Source: Phanerodontia chrysosporium (lineage: Eukaryota > Basidiomycota > Agaricomycetes > Polyporales > Phanerochaetaceae). Taken from it: a DNA stretch of 64,000 bases. Location of the stretch: the NCBI GenBank assembly GCA_001910725.1, contig MJGA01000006.1, positions 1,674,001 to 1,738,000 of the forward strand. Reading direction: 5' to 3'. This document shows, one piece after another, positions 22,901 through 34,041 of this stretch (positions are counted from its first letter, which is position 1; each line of letters opens with the position of its first letter). The notes beneath the pieces were generated by a model. That model had not been told where the DNA came from and ran no database searches. It saw nothing but the letters and a program-made list of their open reading frames with translations. Both the position numbers and the translations under genes were made by a program.

Positions 22901-24128
22901 GCGCAAAGAGTGTCTGCACCTCGAGCCTACTGTCATGAGTCATACGGCGCAGTCTAAGCTCCCTATCCTATACAACTTCTCGTTGGTGAGTAGGCCTAGT
23001 AGTCATTATTCGACTCTGGCTGATTCGCCGGGTCGTCATCCTAGGCTGTCGTCCCTAAGCCGCTTGACTGGAGCGATAGTAAGATCATCTGCGGCTAGTC
23101 AGTCTCCTCATTCCCCACGCTTTGGAAAGTTTGTCTTATTGCATCCGTAGCTGGTTCCTAGACAACCCAGACCTGGACTGGACTCCGTCTGACAGCCTGC
23201 TCGCGTTCATCAAACAGGCCAGAATAGACGGCAAACCGCTTGTGTACATCGGCTTCGGTAGCATCACGGTGCCTGATCCGCACACGGTGACGGAACACAT
23301 CTTTCAAGCGGTGCAGAAAAGTACGTGAGGTTCAATTACGCAGGGCTCGACTCAATGAATTTCCATAGGTGATGTCCGTGCGATCGTCTCGAAGGGATGG
23401 TCTAGCCGGATGCACAAGCAGTCAGCGACGGAGGTCGAGGTGCCACAGGAGTGCTACGTGGTATGTAAATACAACATACACCTGCAAGGCACCACTGACA
23501 AAGCGTAAAAGGTGGATAAAGTGCCACACGAGTACGTATGATTTACAAGTCTCCCTCTTTGCGCCCCTAAGAAACTTGCGCCGCAGTTGGCTCTTTCCGC
23601 AGATCGACGCGGCCATGCACCATGGAGGCGCTGGAACAACTGGAGCTAGTCTGCGAGGTACGTCCTTGAAGATGCAGCACACCTCCTATACGCTAAACGA
23701 TATGCAGCTGGCATACCAACTCTTATCAAACCGTGGTTCGGTGACCAATTCTTCTGGGCATCTAGAGTTCAAAGACTAGGGGTTCGTCTGCAGCCATCAT
23801 CGCGTCTTCCATTGTATCTTTGACCCTCTGCCCTCAGGCCGGGTTGCGTGTCCCAAGTCTTCGGGTCGGCGATCTTGTTACTGCGTTGAAAAAGGCCACG
23901 ACAGACAGGTGATAAAGGGTCTCGATCATTCCAGGATGCGTGCTGACTTTGGTGCAGGATCATGAAGGAGAAGGCCAACATTGTTGGACAGAAGATCCGC
24001 AGCGTAGGGTCTCCATTACTTCGCTCCGCTATCCTCGTGCTCACTACGATCTCGATAGGAGGACGGCGTTCGGACAGCGATTCACTACATCAACACTTAC
24101 TTTTCACGGGCATACAGTGAGGGCTTGA
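19983..24128 (+). CDS. ATG26: Sterol 3-beta-glucosyltransferase (GRAM/PH/UGT)
   Basis: Eighteen exons run from 19983-20549 to 23958-24128, giving 1,086 residues. The enzyme transfers glucose from UDP-glucose to sterols; yeast UGT51/Atg26 is the reference. An acidic N-terminus leads into a GRAM domain (from about 185: [23 protein letters not shown]), a PH-like segment, a second GRAM-like segment, and the glycosyltransferase domain, which starts at [20 protein letters not shown] and ends with [19 protein letters not shown] and the nucleotide-sugar-contacting region. Exons of 20, 22, 39 and 40 nt are needed to keep conserved residues. Two bases are missing: a C at 22228-22229 and a G at 24007-24009. 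Confidence 0.94.
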
Positions 24129-24908
24129 GTCCAGAGTAGAACGTTATTTATCGACGGGCAGGATCTAAGACAATGTGCGACTATTTATGTAGACTGTCAG
24201 CCACATATACTACCCCAAATTCCGGCACTAGCCTCGCAACGGCAGGAGTCCCACGTGCGGCTTCGTCTTTGACCACTCGACGAGATTACTATCGCCTTCC
24301 ATGCCGTCAGCCGCACGGGGCGGCTGAAGCGTGCAACGAGGGGCGGGTTCCATGAGGGTAGAAAAAACCACCCTCCATGGCTCGACCGCCGACTCGTGCG
24401 AAACCGTCACTGTCGCCAAGGTCGAGGTCGCAAGAATGCAGCCTCGGTGACAGCTAGGTTGAAGGCAGGATGGATACGGAGCACGACTTTGAGTACACCG
24501 TTGACGAGGTGACCATCTTGGAATTACGCCGCAAGTTAAATGCCGGTTACGGGGTGTGGTCTCGGAGGTTGCGCACCTCTAGCCAGAAGAGGCCTTGTTG
24601 GATGTTGTCTCAGCTAAATCACGCGCCACATCGAGCCGGACGAGCTGCAGGAAAGGGACTGGCAGTGCAATGATGATGATGGTTGGAATCAAAGAGTGCT
24701 AGAGCCTGGGCGCTTCATGCGCTCAAGGTTCTCGGTCTCGCCGACCCCCACGCTTCTTCACTCCGTCCTCGTCCTCGTTGCTGCCTGCTGCCCCCGCCTC
24801 CCCTCATTTTCATACCATACCCTCGTAGCCATTGACGGCGGTGCCGTCGCAATTAGTGTCTCTCAAACACCCGCCGTCACTCTCCTTGATGACCTGCACG
24901 CCTGTCCG
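24129..24908. other. Intergenic, promoter side of the Ser/Pro-rich gene
   Basis: No motif-bearing frame is present. CT-rich sequence at 24720-24900 is the probable leader of the next gene. Confidence 0.45.
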
Positions 24909-27900
24909 ATGACCCCTCGCCCGTCCATCGCTCGCAGCCAACGCCCTTTGTCCGCAATATACATTGGGTCGCTTGGTTCCACGTCAAGCTCGACCCCTCC
25001 CGACCTGCCTAAACTGCCAGAACCCCCTAGTCCGGAAGGTTCGCCCGGTCCTCGACTCCGTCCAGGTCTGGCCTCCCCTCGCCTCCTGCGACAAACTCCA
25101 GCGGAAGCGGGAACGGCAGTAACGGCGACGACTCTACTAAAGGCGGAAGCCTGCGGGAGCGTAAACCCCAGAGGAAACAGTCGGCTTACAGCTCGGCCTT
25201 GTACTCCAACCGCAACAGGTCTGACACCGACTTGGCTCACACCATGGGCAACCCCCTGTCCGACGAAGAAGACGAACCGCACGATCACGAACGCGACGAA
25301 GACCCCACCGCCAGGTTTGATTTGCACCGCAGGCGGTCTACAAATACAACACCTAGTGATCATGTTTCGGCGTTGCAGAGGGTCAAGAGTCTGACGGAAC
25401 GAAACCGCTTGGTGAGCTCTGTCGCGCGCTGAAATCCGCGTCCTGCTCACGGGGGACTGTCTACTGCTATGAACTTACTAGATCTTGGACAAGCTGTCGT
25501 CTATGTCACGTCACAGCTCGCCTGCACCTCCCTCTAAAGCGGGGTCATCAACTTCACCTGTGCCCGTCTCTTCGTCCTCCTCGCGGCCCCCTTCGTCTGC
25601 ACGTTCGGAAGTGTCATCAGTGTATCGGTCACGTCTTCTCGCGAACAATCCGGCAAACTCAGGGTCGGAAACCGAGCGTGAAAGTTCGCGTTCCGTGTCT
25701 CGCTCGCGCCCAATTTCCCACACATATTCCTCTTCGGACAGCATGTCGAACACACCGACCTCCCAGTACTCAGAGGTCATACTGCCATTTGTCGGTGACA
25801 GGGACTCCAAGCGTTCGCGGCGCATATCTGCCCCAGTTTCTCCAGCCATGGGCGAGCCCTCGCGGCTTGGAAGGCTCGGCGACCGAGAAGCCTCTCCTCC
25901 ACCCTCGCCAGCTCCTTCGAGCTCGCGTACGCCTCGGAAGCGGGCTTCGGTCGCGGTGACGGCATCAGAGAGAGAGCAGCTCCGACGTGCTGAAGAGGGT
26001 GGGAGTGATGTTATAGCCGCTGCTTTGGCGGCAGCCGCATCCACACGTCGTAGTAGGAGCCCAGGAGGTACTGGAAGCGTTAACAGAAGGATCTCGACCA
26101 GGAATCCTCTTCCAAGAGAATTCGTCGAGCGGACTGGATGGAACCGAGAGGTAGGGTTGTGCGTCACATCTTTATTCCCCTGAGCTAATAAAAGTGGACA
26201 GAACGGTCCTTCAGAAGGGACGCCGCGTACACCTCAGCGTGAGCGTAGCCTTGCTCGCTCTCGTCGGTCCCCTTCGCCCTCGACTTCGCAGCAGAGCCTT
26301 CCGCTCAACGGTACAAGTAGCAACTACTCCCCGAGCAGACGCCAGGCAATATCTCAGCGGACGTCAACTGTTCGGGAGTTGACACGGCGACACCAGACTA
26401 GGTGGATGTCTGAAGACCTGTCTTCGTCTGCACACGCAGACATAGATGAGATGCCCTCAACTCCAAGTCAGTCCACGACAAGCCAGGCGCATTATGGCAA
26501 CAGCCCAGGAAGGCGACCGACGGGCAGAGGTGGTTCAGACGGGCCCCTAAGTCCAGGAAGATCATTGATCAGCGAAGGCTTGCGAGCGGCAGGGATCACT
26601 CGACAGCGCGACGGTCGGACTGGGGACGACCCCTTCATGCACGCCCAGGCTACCCCCATGGCTGCTTCGCCGCGGCGAACGCGATCTACAGGCGGCAGCT
26701 CTGTGGCCAACGGCGGTAATGATTGGGACTCGCCGATTCAGACCGTGCCGAGCTCTCGTGTCGGCGAGCGGAGCGCACGCAAACCTGCTGGTGACGCAGA
26801 AGTACATCGCTCTATGACATCTATGGCAGCTTTGCACCATGACAGTCCAGCAAATCCTCCGAGAGCCTCGACCTCGTCTACGAGGCTGTATCAGCCAACG
26901 CGTCCGCTCCAACGCGAACTGTCTGCGTCTTCAGCGTATGACGATCCAGGTGGTGATATGTCGTCTGGACGCGGCATAGATGGCAAATACTCCTCGCCGT
27001 TCTCCGCTACTAGCTCTAGGCCGTCTACTGCTGCTTCAGGTGCGACCCGGGATGCCCACGCCGAACATCGCCGGCTCATGCTAGAGGCTCTCACCATGTT
27101 CGAGTCACATCTATCGCGTCTCCACCGATGGGTCATACCACCACCTCCACGATACCAGAAGTATTCCAAAGCTCTCAGCAAGTCGTGCATTCTCTCGACC
27201 TTCTCAACAACTCCTTGCGGGCTGCCACAAACGAGGCTCTGAAGCTTCAGGTGGACGCAGAGGTTGCAGACAGCGACAGCGCACTTTCGGAAATTGCTGA
27301 GATATGGCATCGGGTTGGCGACGACCATCGCGAGCACTTGAAGATCAGCGATGAGCTCGTGCGGACGATGACGCAGTTTCTGCTTGGTGTCGGGAGGGTC
27401 CTCCGTGACAGCGCGAATGTGTCTCAAAGCCAGCATCATCTCCGGAGCATCAGCATGGACGAAGACATCGCCCGTCGCCTGACCCCAGACAATGCGTCCA
27501 ATGCCAGCGACAAAAGGAGCCAGGATGGAAGGATCAGCAGGGAGACGAGGCGAAGCTGGGATTCACGAGAGGCAGGACAGTCCCCTGCACAGCGCCTGGC
27601 GAACATCGACCGCGTGAGCAACGGCACGAGTAGTCGCCTATCCTATGTCCACACGGCCTCTCGTGGCTCGGTCGCGTCCGGAAGCGACGGTAGGAGTCCG
27701 AGCGATGGTACATTCGAACAGACACCTCCAGCCTCGCGTACTCTACAATCCGCGCTGTCGTCTGGGCCCAGGCGATTGTACACTCCGCGCGACCGCGTTG
27801 TGTCGGATTCCACTGCTGCCCCTATGATGTCGACCCACGACTCGCAAGACACTGTGCAGGGATATGACCCTTCGCCAACCCCGGCAAGTCGACTGTCTGC

Positions 27901-28447
27901 GCGCGCTCGGGCTCTGCCGCCCATTGCAATACCCCCATCGCTGTCTACACTCCCCTCAGAGTCCCTTTTGAATCGTCAATCCCCCGCGACGATCGACAGA
28001 AGTCATCGCAAGGCGTCCGGCAATTCCCAAATCACCGTTCGCGCTGAGCCATCTCTTCCGTCGGTCCTCAAGCAGCCGACCCCGACCACTGCTGTGACCC
28101 CCACTACTGTGACGCAGGCTGAGGCCTCCGACATTGGCACGCCAATCAGCAGGTCGAACTCTGAGAGTTCTGTCCGGTCAAACGGCATCGCCGTCTCGAA
28201 GCCAACAGCCGGTTCTGCTCTGGGCAGTATCAGGCGTAGCTTCAGAGAAGACCTCTCCGCCTTGCGGTCACCGATGTCTGGATCCGAGACTGAGCGGCCC
28301 CGGACATTCACCCCACGCAGTCGGGCATCGCTTGAGGGCTCACGGCCTGACTCGATAGGCCGGAGTAGCCAGGCGTCGACTCTCACTATGACGCGCCGGG
28401 AGAGACGGAGGACTATCACGGAGATCTTTGCGCAGGCTCAGCAATAG
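24909..28447 (+). CDS. Large Ser/Pro/Thr-rich protein of unknown function
   Basis: Three exons (24909-25411, 25482-26150, 26202-28447) give 1,139 residues. Most of it is low-complexity Ser/Pro/Arg with many SP, TP and RSxS sites, suggesting a heavily phosphorylated cytoskeletal or signalling protein. One compact helical block near residues 700-790 (around FQSSQQVVHSLDLLNNSL and SDELVRTMTQFLLGVGRVL) is likely the conserved core. A second short helix, VSALQRVKSLTERNRLILD, spans the first splice junction. I recognise no catalytic motif. Two single-base losses, at 25058-25059 and 27122-27123, separate open segments whose composition continues in another frame. Confidence 0.75.
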
Positions 28448-29843
28448 TACCCCTCATGTGTTTCTTACTCATGCAGTACGTACAGCTACACTTGTCACTC
28501 ATCCGCGCGCTGACTGGAAGACCAGTTTTCTCGTATGCGATGGCGTCAAAATCTTGCAAAGCCATCATCCGTTCACTCTCGTCTCCTGGACTCTCGCATT
28601 TTGTTCGTCGCATTTCTGTGGTCATTACGTACCAGTCTCTTGTTCCGCTACCCGTCAGCCGCCTGGTGGCTCGACCCGTTTCCCTCGTGTTTGTAGAATG
28701 TCTGTTCTGTTCTCCCTCGCGTTGCATCTCCTCTTCTTTTGCCTGTGTCAATATCTGGGTTCGCACTGCACGTAACATTATATGGCTCGTATGGCACGCA
28801 GCACATCCAACATGATCCCTCGATCGAATACCTCCCATCGCCAGCATTGGCCCCGCAGTAGATTTTGCTAATGTTTTGTAGCAATGCATCGCAGATACAT
28901 TACAGCTCTTTACTCTAGTTCTGGTATCAAACATCTGGGCAGTTCCAACCGACTCTGAGACATTATCAGCTCTGGGTCGTCGACGTACGGCGAGCTCAGT
29001 TGTACGTCTTTGAAAAGGCTCACAGCTAATTCGATGCTTGCTCACCGAGACACTATCAGGTCGGGAGCAAGGACTGGAAGCACACCCTCAGGGGTGGTTC
29101 GAGTTAGGGTTAGGGCTTGGTCGCGTGGCGGGCCCGACCAGTGCCGCTGGCAGCCGTTCCGAACCTAGCGCATCCAAAGGCCGAACCTACATTGTAGCAA
29201 TGGTTCGAGGGCACTGACTGGCTCCAATTTATTGGCTAGGTTACTGACGATATGACGCAAACAGACACTATATACCTGCCTGTCCCAACGTGATAAAGCA
29301 CCAGGCTTCAGGCAATATTTCCAGATTCCAACTCGGACGACAGCGGGGCTATGGCCATTGGCCACCGTTTAACCTTTCCTCCTGCTCAATGCCCGCCACA
29401 CAGTCACGTTATGTCCGCTGTACTGATTGCCGGTCTCTGCTGTGGCAGAAGCTCCGCGCACTGAAGGGGCACGCGCCGCGGAGACACGTCCCCGCCAAGG
29501 ATAATAAAGCCGGCACCGGAGGCATGCTGCCATCGCCTAGCCCCATCGTGGGCGGACGAGCATCCGTTCTGGGGAGGCCCATGTATCGACCCTGTTGACC
29601 GTGAAACCTCACTGCGCCGGGAGGACGTTGTTACGAGGCAGTGGTACCGGCGTTGCGCACAGCCCGCCGGTACCTGAGCGTACATCCGCGATGAACATCT
29701 CGCCGACGCGAGGCCCACCTGCTGCCATGGATCTATAAAAGCCAGCTAGATGCGGCAGTAAGTCTTCACTACAGTTCTCTCTTCTGCTTCTCTGCCTTCG
29801 CCTCTTTTACCATCAGCTTCACTCTTCTTACGACTCACCAGCC
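28448..29843. other. Intergenic with promoter of the small secreted protein gene
   Basis: About 1.4 kb without a supportable gene. It contains a TATA box at 29734-29740 and a CT-rich leader at 29765-29843. Confidence 0.55.
29734..29740 (+). promoter_or_regulatory. TATA box of the small secreted protein gene
   Basis: TATAAAA lies 104 bp upstream of the ATG at 29844 and is followed by a CT-rich leader. Strong TATA boxes are typical of highly expressed or inducible fungal secreted-protein genes. Confidence 0.65.
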
Positions 29844-30365
29844 ATGAAGTTCTCTATCGTCCTCGCTGCCCTCGCTAGCTGCGCTTTCGCCCAGCAGATC
29901 CACATCAAGTCGCCTGCCAGCGGCGCGAAGGTCAAGTCTGGCCAGTTTATCACGCTCGAGATTGAGCAGGATGTGAGTATAGCCTCTGCCTCGCCTTTTA
30001 GTTCATGGCTGATAGCACGCCCTCCAGCAAACAAACAGCTCATTCAACCAGACCTCCATCGTCATCGCTGCCGTTGGCTGCAATGGCAACTGCAACAAGC
30101 CTGTTCCCGCAGAGGTCATGTACAGCGGCGCGTTCAAGCCTGAATTCAACCATTCCGCGCCCCAAAAAGGCCACTACCAGGACTTCCGCTTGCAGCTCCC
30201 GACGCTGCCGAAGGGCAAGGCGGTCATCCAGGTCGCCCACCAGTTCGGGATTGGGGTAAGTGCTCTAGGTGTAGCTCGACAAGAAAGGCGTGCTAACAAG
30301 ATCATCTTCAGGCGAGGCTCATGCCCATGTTTGAATACACGACGCTGGACGTCAATGTCCACTAA
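29844..30365 (+). CDS. Small secreted protein with Ig-like/beta-sandwich features
   Basis: Exons 29844-29972, 30028-30255 and 30312-30365 encode 136 residues with no frame problem. Residues 1-17 (MKFSIVLAALASCAFAQ) are a clear signal peptide. The mature part starts with IHIKSPASGAKVKSGQFITLE, reminiscent of the N-terminal Ig-like unit of Kre9/Knh1-type fungal cell-surface proteins, and has a CNGNC motif that could form a disulphide. It lacks a GPI or transmembrane segment, so it is probably soluble and extracellular. The family assignment is a resemblance only. Confidence 0.85.
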
Positions 30366-30670
30366 AGCGGACCTGATTCGCGCGACTCTCGCATGATCAC
30401 GCCATGGACTGTATATCACTACGCTCATTCTGTGTTGCCCTCCTACAAGCTATGTGATCCTGTAGTAATTGATGTTTCCCTGCCTCAAACTGGTCTCGTG
30501 CGCGTGATCGTCACATGGGTTGGCTAGATGTTTGCGTCCAAGCTGAGTCGGTATCGCATAAATTACCCTCACAAACCTGTGAGTGATTGCTGTTGAATCA
30601 ACTAGCACCAAATGCAAACTATAGCCCGCAAGACAAATATCCCACGTGTGTGGTTGTCGTGAAACGTGTA
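30366..30670. other. Convergent 3' regions
   Basis: This short AT-richer gap lies between the ends of a plus-strand and a minus-strand gene. No gene is seen. Confidence 0.5.
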
Positions 30671-31938
30671 CTATAGTCCGCCCCGAAGTCCTAATTGGAT
30701 GAAATGAACGAATGTTCGGAATACGTTGTGCCTCAAAAACCGCAATGGCCGACTGTCATACTGTCTCCGTAGTACGACAGAAATCTCCTCCCTCGGCGTC
30801 GTATCGGCTGTTTCTACGTGGGAGTGGGTGATAGCGCCGTCGTGGATGCCAGTCTCCGAGACTTGGGGCTCTCCCTGAGCTGCTATCACGGCTCCGCTGG
30901 GGTCGTGCCGTCAACAACGGGAGTCGACGGTTGAGACGGCAGGAGACGTGCTCGAGACAACACGTGACGGCCGCGCAGGAACCAATAGAAGATGTAGATC
31001 CCCAGTGGCACGAGGGTGAGACTGGGTAGAATTGCGGCGAGTAGAATGTGCAGTCTTCGCGTGCTACTGGGAGTGCCGAGTGCGCTGCCGCCAGATATGC
31101 TGATTGTGACAGGGCCCGCGGTCGTAAAAGGAGGAGGGGTATCTGTGAAGGCCGTAACCGGTGCACCAGGTTGTGCGCTTGTTGATTCCTGCGGGACCGA
31201 AAAGGGTGTGCTAGTTGCAAGCATTGCCGTCGATGACGTGGAAGAGAAGGCCCTGGTTGCGGTCAGTTCCATGGCCGAGCTGAAGCTCGCGACTGGTGCA
31301 GCGGCATCGTCGCTCCTGCGGCAAAATAATTACATCGTCACGGGAGCAAAGATTTTTCGTAGCACACTTACGGAGTGTAGGCGACGTAGTCTAACATTAT
31401 CAAGGATGATACGTCACTTGTCACACCGTTCTGGATTGTCAGAGTGTGTTGGCCGTCGGGCAGAGCCATCTGGAACAATTCGACGTGGTAGATGATATCG
31501 TTGTACGTGTTTGGCTCGTGCTTGAATGTCCCGGCATGCACATTATCAACGAAGAACTCCTGATGGGTATTCCCGTTAGGTACGCCCATAGCGTCGGAAA
31601 TAATGCCGTAGACGTAGACCGCGGTGCCTAAGCAATCAACTCAACATCAGGACGAGCAGACAAGAGCAAGCTCTCCACATACCGTGGAACGAAAACTGGG
31701 CGGTTTGTGTCACTGGGTTGCTTGACGAGAAGAGTGCCTGGTGCCACGAATCGCCATAGACACGGCTTGCATTGACGCCCTGCGTACATGAAGAGCAGCT
31801 CGGACCACTCCCCCAAGCCTCTGGTGGAGCATAGTCGATTTGTGGATCGGTGTCGTCCACAAGTACGAGTGTCTGGGCTGCTGCTGTGACAACAGCATAC
31901 GCAACGCAGAGGCTATGCGCGACCAGACGACACCGCAT
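30671..31938 (-). CDS. Single-pass membrane protein with jelly-roll-like ectodomain
   Basis: Exons are 31938-31683, 31627-31372 and 31315 to 30671. A signal peptide (about 1-22) precedes an ectodomain with the pattern of many Agaricomycete proteins: VDDTDPQIDY near the start, a CSSC pair, GTAVYVYG, then TLTIQNG and IMLDYVAYT. A Ser/Thr/Pro-rich stalk leads to one transmembrane helix (LAAILPSLTLVPLGIYIFYW) and a basic cytoplasmic edge. Read literally, the frame stops at 30886 (313 residues). Restoring one base at the run 30899-30902 extends it with a plausible polar tail to 30671 (385 residues). The ligand is unknown; sugar or wall binding is a guess. Confidence 0.78.
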
Positions 31939-32513
31939 TGTACAGGGTGACTAGCAGTACGCTGAGCGAAAGGTTTGGAACATGACTCGTGGAGGTAACC
32001 TCAACTTTATGAACGAATGCATGCATGGGAACTCTTCTCCAGGGCCATCAGTAGTGTCTTGTAGACGGTGCAACTTGTATAGGATGGGAAAAGGTCGGGA
32101 TCAGGATCCGGGATGCTGGTAGGACATAGCCGGTTCATCAGAGGGTCGCCGCATGGGGTATGATTCTCCTGAAAATGCTTTAACAACCTTGTGGGACATA
32201 CCACATCCTCTAACCTCAGCTCCGAACCAAGCATTTCGTTTGAAGTTGGGCATCACCAATCTGCACGACGACTCGGATGGACCAGGATCCAAATCATCGA
32301 TTCGTTCCCGAGAGTATCGCGTTGGTGATGGCGCGTGAACACTGAGTATCCTACGTTATAATAGTGTCTGCACAATATACTCACAACTGACAAGAACGTC
32401 CCATACCTACCACGTTGATGCTTACCTAATACTAGCGCCGGACTCTTCCGAATCGCCGCGGCAAACGCAACCATCACACGTTGAATTCCTGCACAGGTGT
32501 TATACGACTAGCA
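31939..32513. other. Intergenic between two minus-strand genes
   Basis: It contains the promoter of the membrane protein gene and the 3' side of NTA1. No other gene is supported. Confidence 0.5.
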
Positions 32514-33729
32514 TTATACAGTCCAGATGGCCACGCCTTCCGTATTTCGATCCATCGCATGCAAGAGACGAGGCTTGCCGGAGCCCCTTCGTAAAGAAAA
32601 TATCGCTGATGAGCCTGCAAATGTCTTCCCTGGGGCGACGAATCAGCTTGGACATGAACATCGTGCGAGAGAACTCTACACACCGTTTTCTGATCCACAG
32701 CGGTTGCACACAATGACAATGGTCTCAGGGCCTTCAGACTGTGGGCCTATCCCGTTCGCTGCCTCGAAGAAGTCTCGTTCTCAATGTCAGGAAACTCTTC
32801 GGATCGCGCCCAAAGCGGCCTTAGACGCGCCACCCAGAAGTTGAGGGTTGACCAGTCCTTCGCGTCGTCTGATTGGAGGCCCGAGTCCAGCCAGGCGTTG
32901 AGGAGAAGCAGGACGTTTGCCTTCTTGTCTATGCAGTGCTGCGCGATCTCGTACGGACCGTCTTCAAGGGTCCACAGCGCCGGGGGCTGCGCGTTGAGAT
33001 CCATGCATATGCCGAGCGCCATAGTATGTATAGGATGCGGCAGCTGGTATGTCGCGAAACCGGTGCCTAGGCAGGATTCGATGTCAGACGGACGCATGTA
33101 GTGTGTACTAAGCACAGCACCGACCTGGCTTGGCCCATGTCTTGTCTGTCTCGAAAGGATTCGTCTTGCGATAGTTGCCGATGCGAGTTCCATCGGGGCC
33201 ATACAACAATGCGCTGTTTGCGCCGACCTCTTCGTGCTGGTAGTTCTCCATGATAATCGTGCTGCGCGGCTCGCTTGGGCCAAGTGCCTCCGGGTATCCC
33301 GCTGCGACGTAGCAGTGGAGGCGCTTGGATAGTTCTGCGCAGAAGCGGGAAGTAGGACCCGTCTCTGGGTCCTCGAGGTACGGTGAGATGGCATCTGCGT
33401 CAGGGAAGACATATCCTTCGCGGAACACCTGGTGAGCGCCAGAGTTGCACCACGAAACATTGAGTTTATCATACCCGTGAAGATCATTTCAGGGAGACAG
33501 ACAAGATCGACTGTCCCGGGCTCGACGCTAATTTCGGTCAATGCAGGATAAGCAGCGTAGCTAACGCTCCAGCCGAGTGACGCACCCGCTCAGGAGCTTT
33601 GTGGCCTTCTCCACATTGTACTGCACTTGCCCTATCTATAAAGGGGCCTGAGCTGATGCTTGCCCGAGGCCACTAATAGGACGGCCATACCTTCGGTGCG
33701 AACTGCACGAGAGCTACTCGGAGTCCCAT
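32514..33729 (-). CDS. NTA1: Protein N-terminal amidase (nitrilase superfamily)
   Basis: Six exons (33729-33691, 33635-33586, 33527-33475, 33415-33125, 33066-32684, 32629-32514) give 310 residues. The enzyme deamidates N-terminal Asn and Gln to Asp and Glu, feeding the Arg/N-degron pathway. The nitrilase triad is visible: Glu43 in CLPEMIFTG, Lys131 in NYRKTNPF and Cys165 in LGICMDLN. The start MGLRVALVQFAPK spliced to IGQVQYNVEKA matches the family. The protein ends MDRNTEGVAIWTV, as in orthologues. One base is missing near 32773; beyond it the conserved ETIVIVCNRCGSENG and KTFAGSSAIFSL segments continue. Confidence 0.93.
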
Positions 33730-34041
33730 TCTCAGGCCAGGCTTGGTGCGAGGGAGATAACGACCGTGTCTCGGCAAGCGAGGGGCATGCCCACGTGGGA
33801 AACTGGGCGAGGCGAAGGTTCGAACACCGCGGAGCGCAAACAGTTTGGAGACGCGGAGGGCGATAGGCGATGCAACTTGCAGTATCCGTGGCAGGTGCGC
33901 CCAAAAGCATCGAGCTACCAGGTAAGAACAACCCGAACCTCATGCCGCTCTGCCCGTGCTACGGGCGCAATACAGTCCTGATTCGTACTCGCAGCGCCTG
34001 CTACCAGAGCGCTCTGCGACATTCCCAGGCTCAAACTACCG
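33730..34041. other. Short intergenic: NTA1 promoter and 3' side of the reductase gene
   Basis: No gene is seen. A GGTTCGAA element near 33812 resembles a tRNA B box but lacks the rest of a tRNA. Confidence 0.45.

Noticed and set aside
29103..29116. Telomere-like GTTAGGGTTAGGGC
   Set aside because: Only two TTAGGG units within unique sequence between genes; no array, so chance is the simplest reading.
30886..30888. Stop codon of the single-pass membrane protein at 30886
   Set aside because: Kept only as a possibility. The longer tail to 30671 after one base in the run 30899-30902 fits the pattern of losses elsewhere, but its homology is not certain.
33805..33825. tRNA B-box-like GGTTCGAA
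   Set aside because: No matching A box, anticodon arm or acceptor stem can be formed around it.
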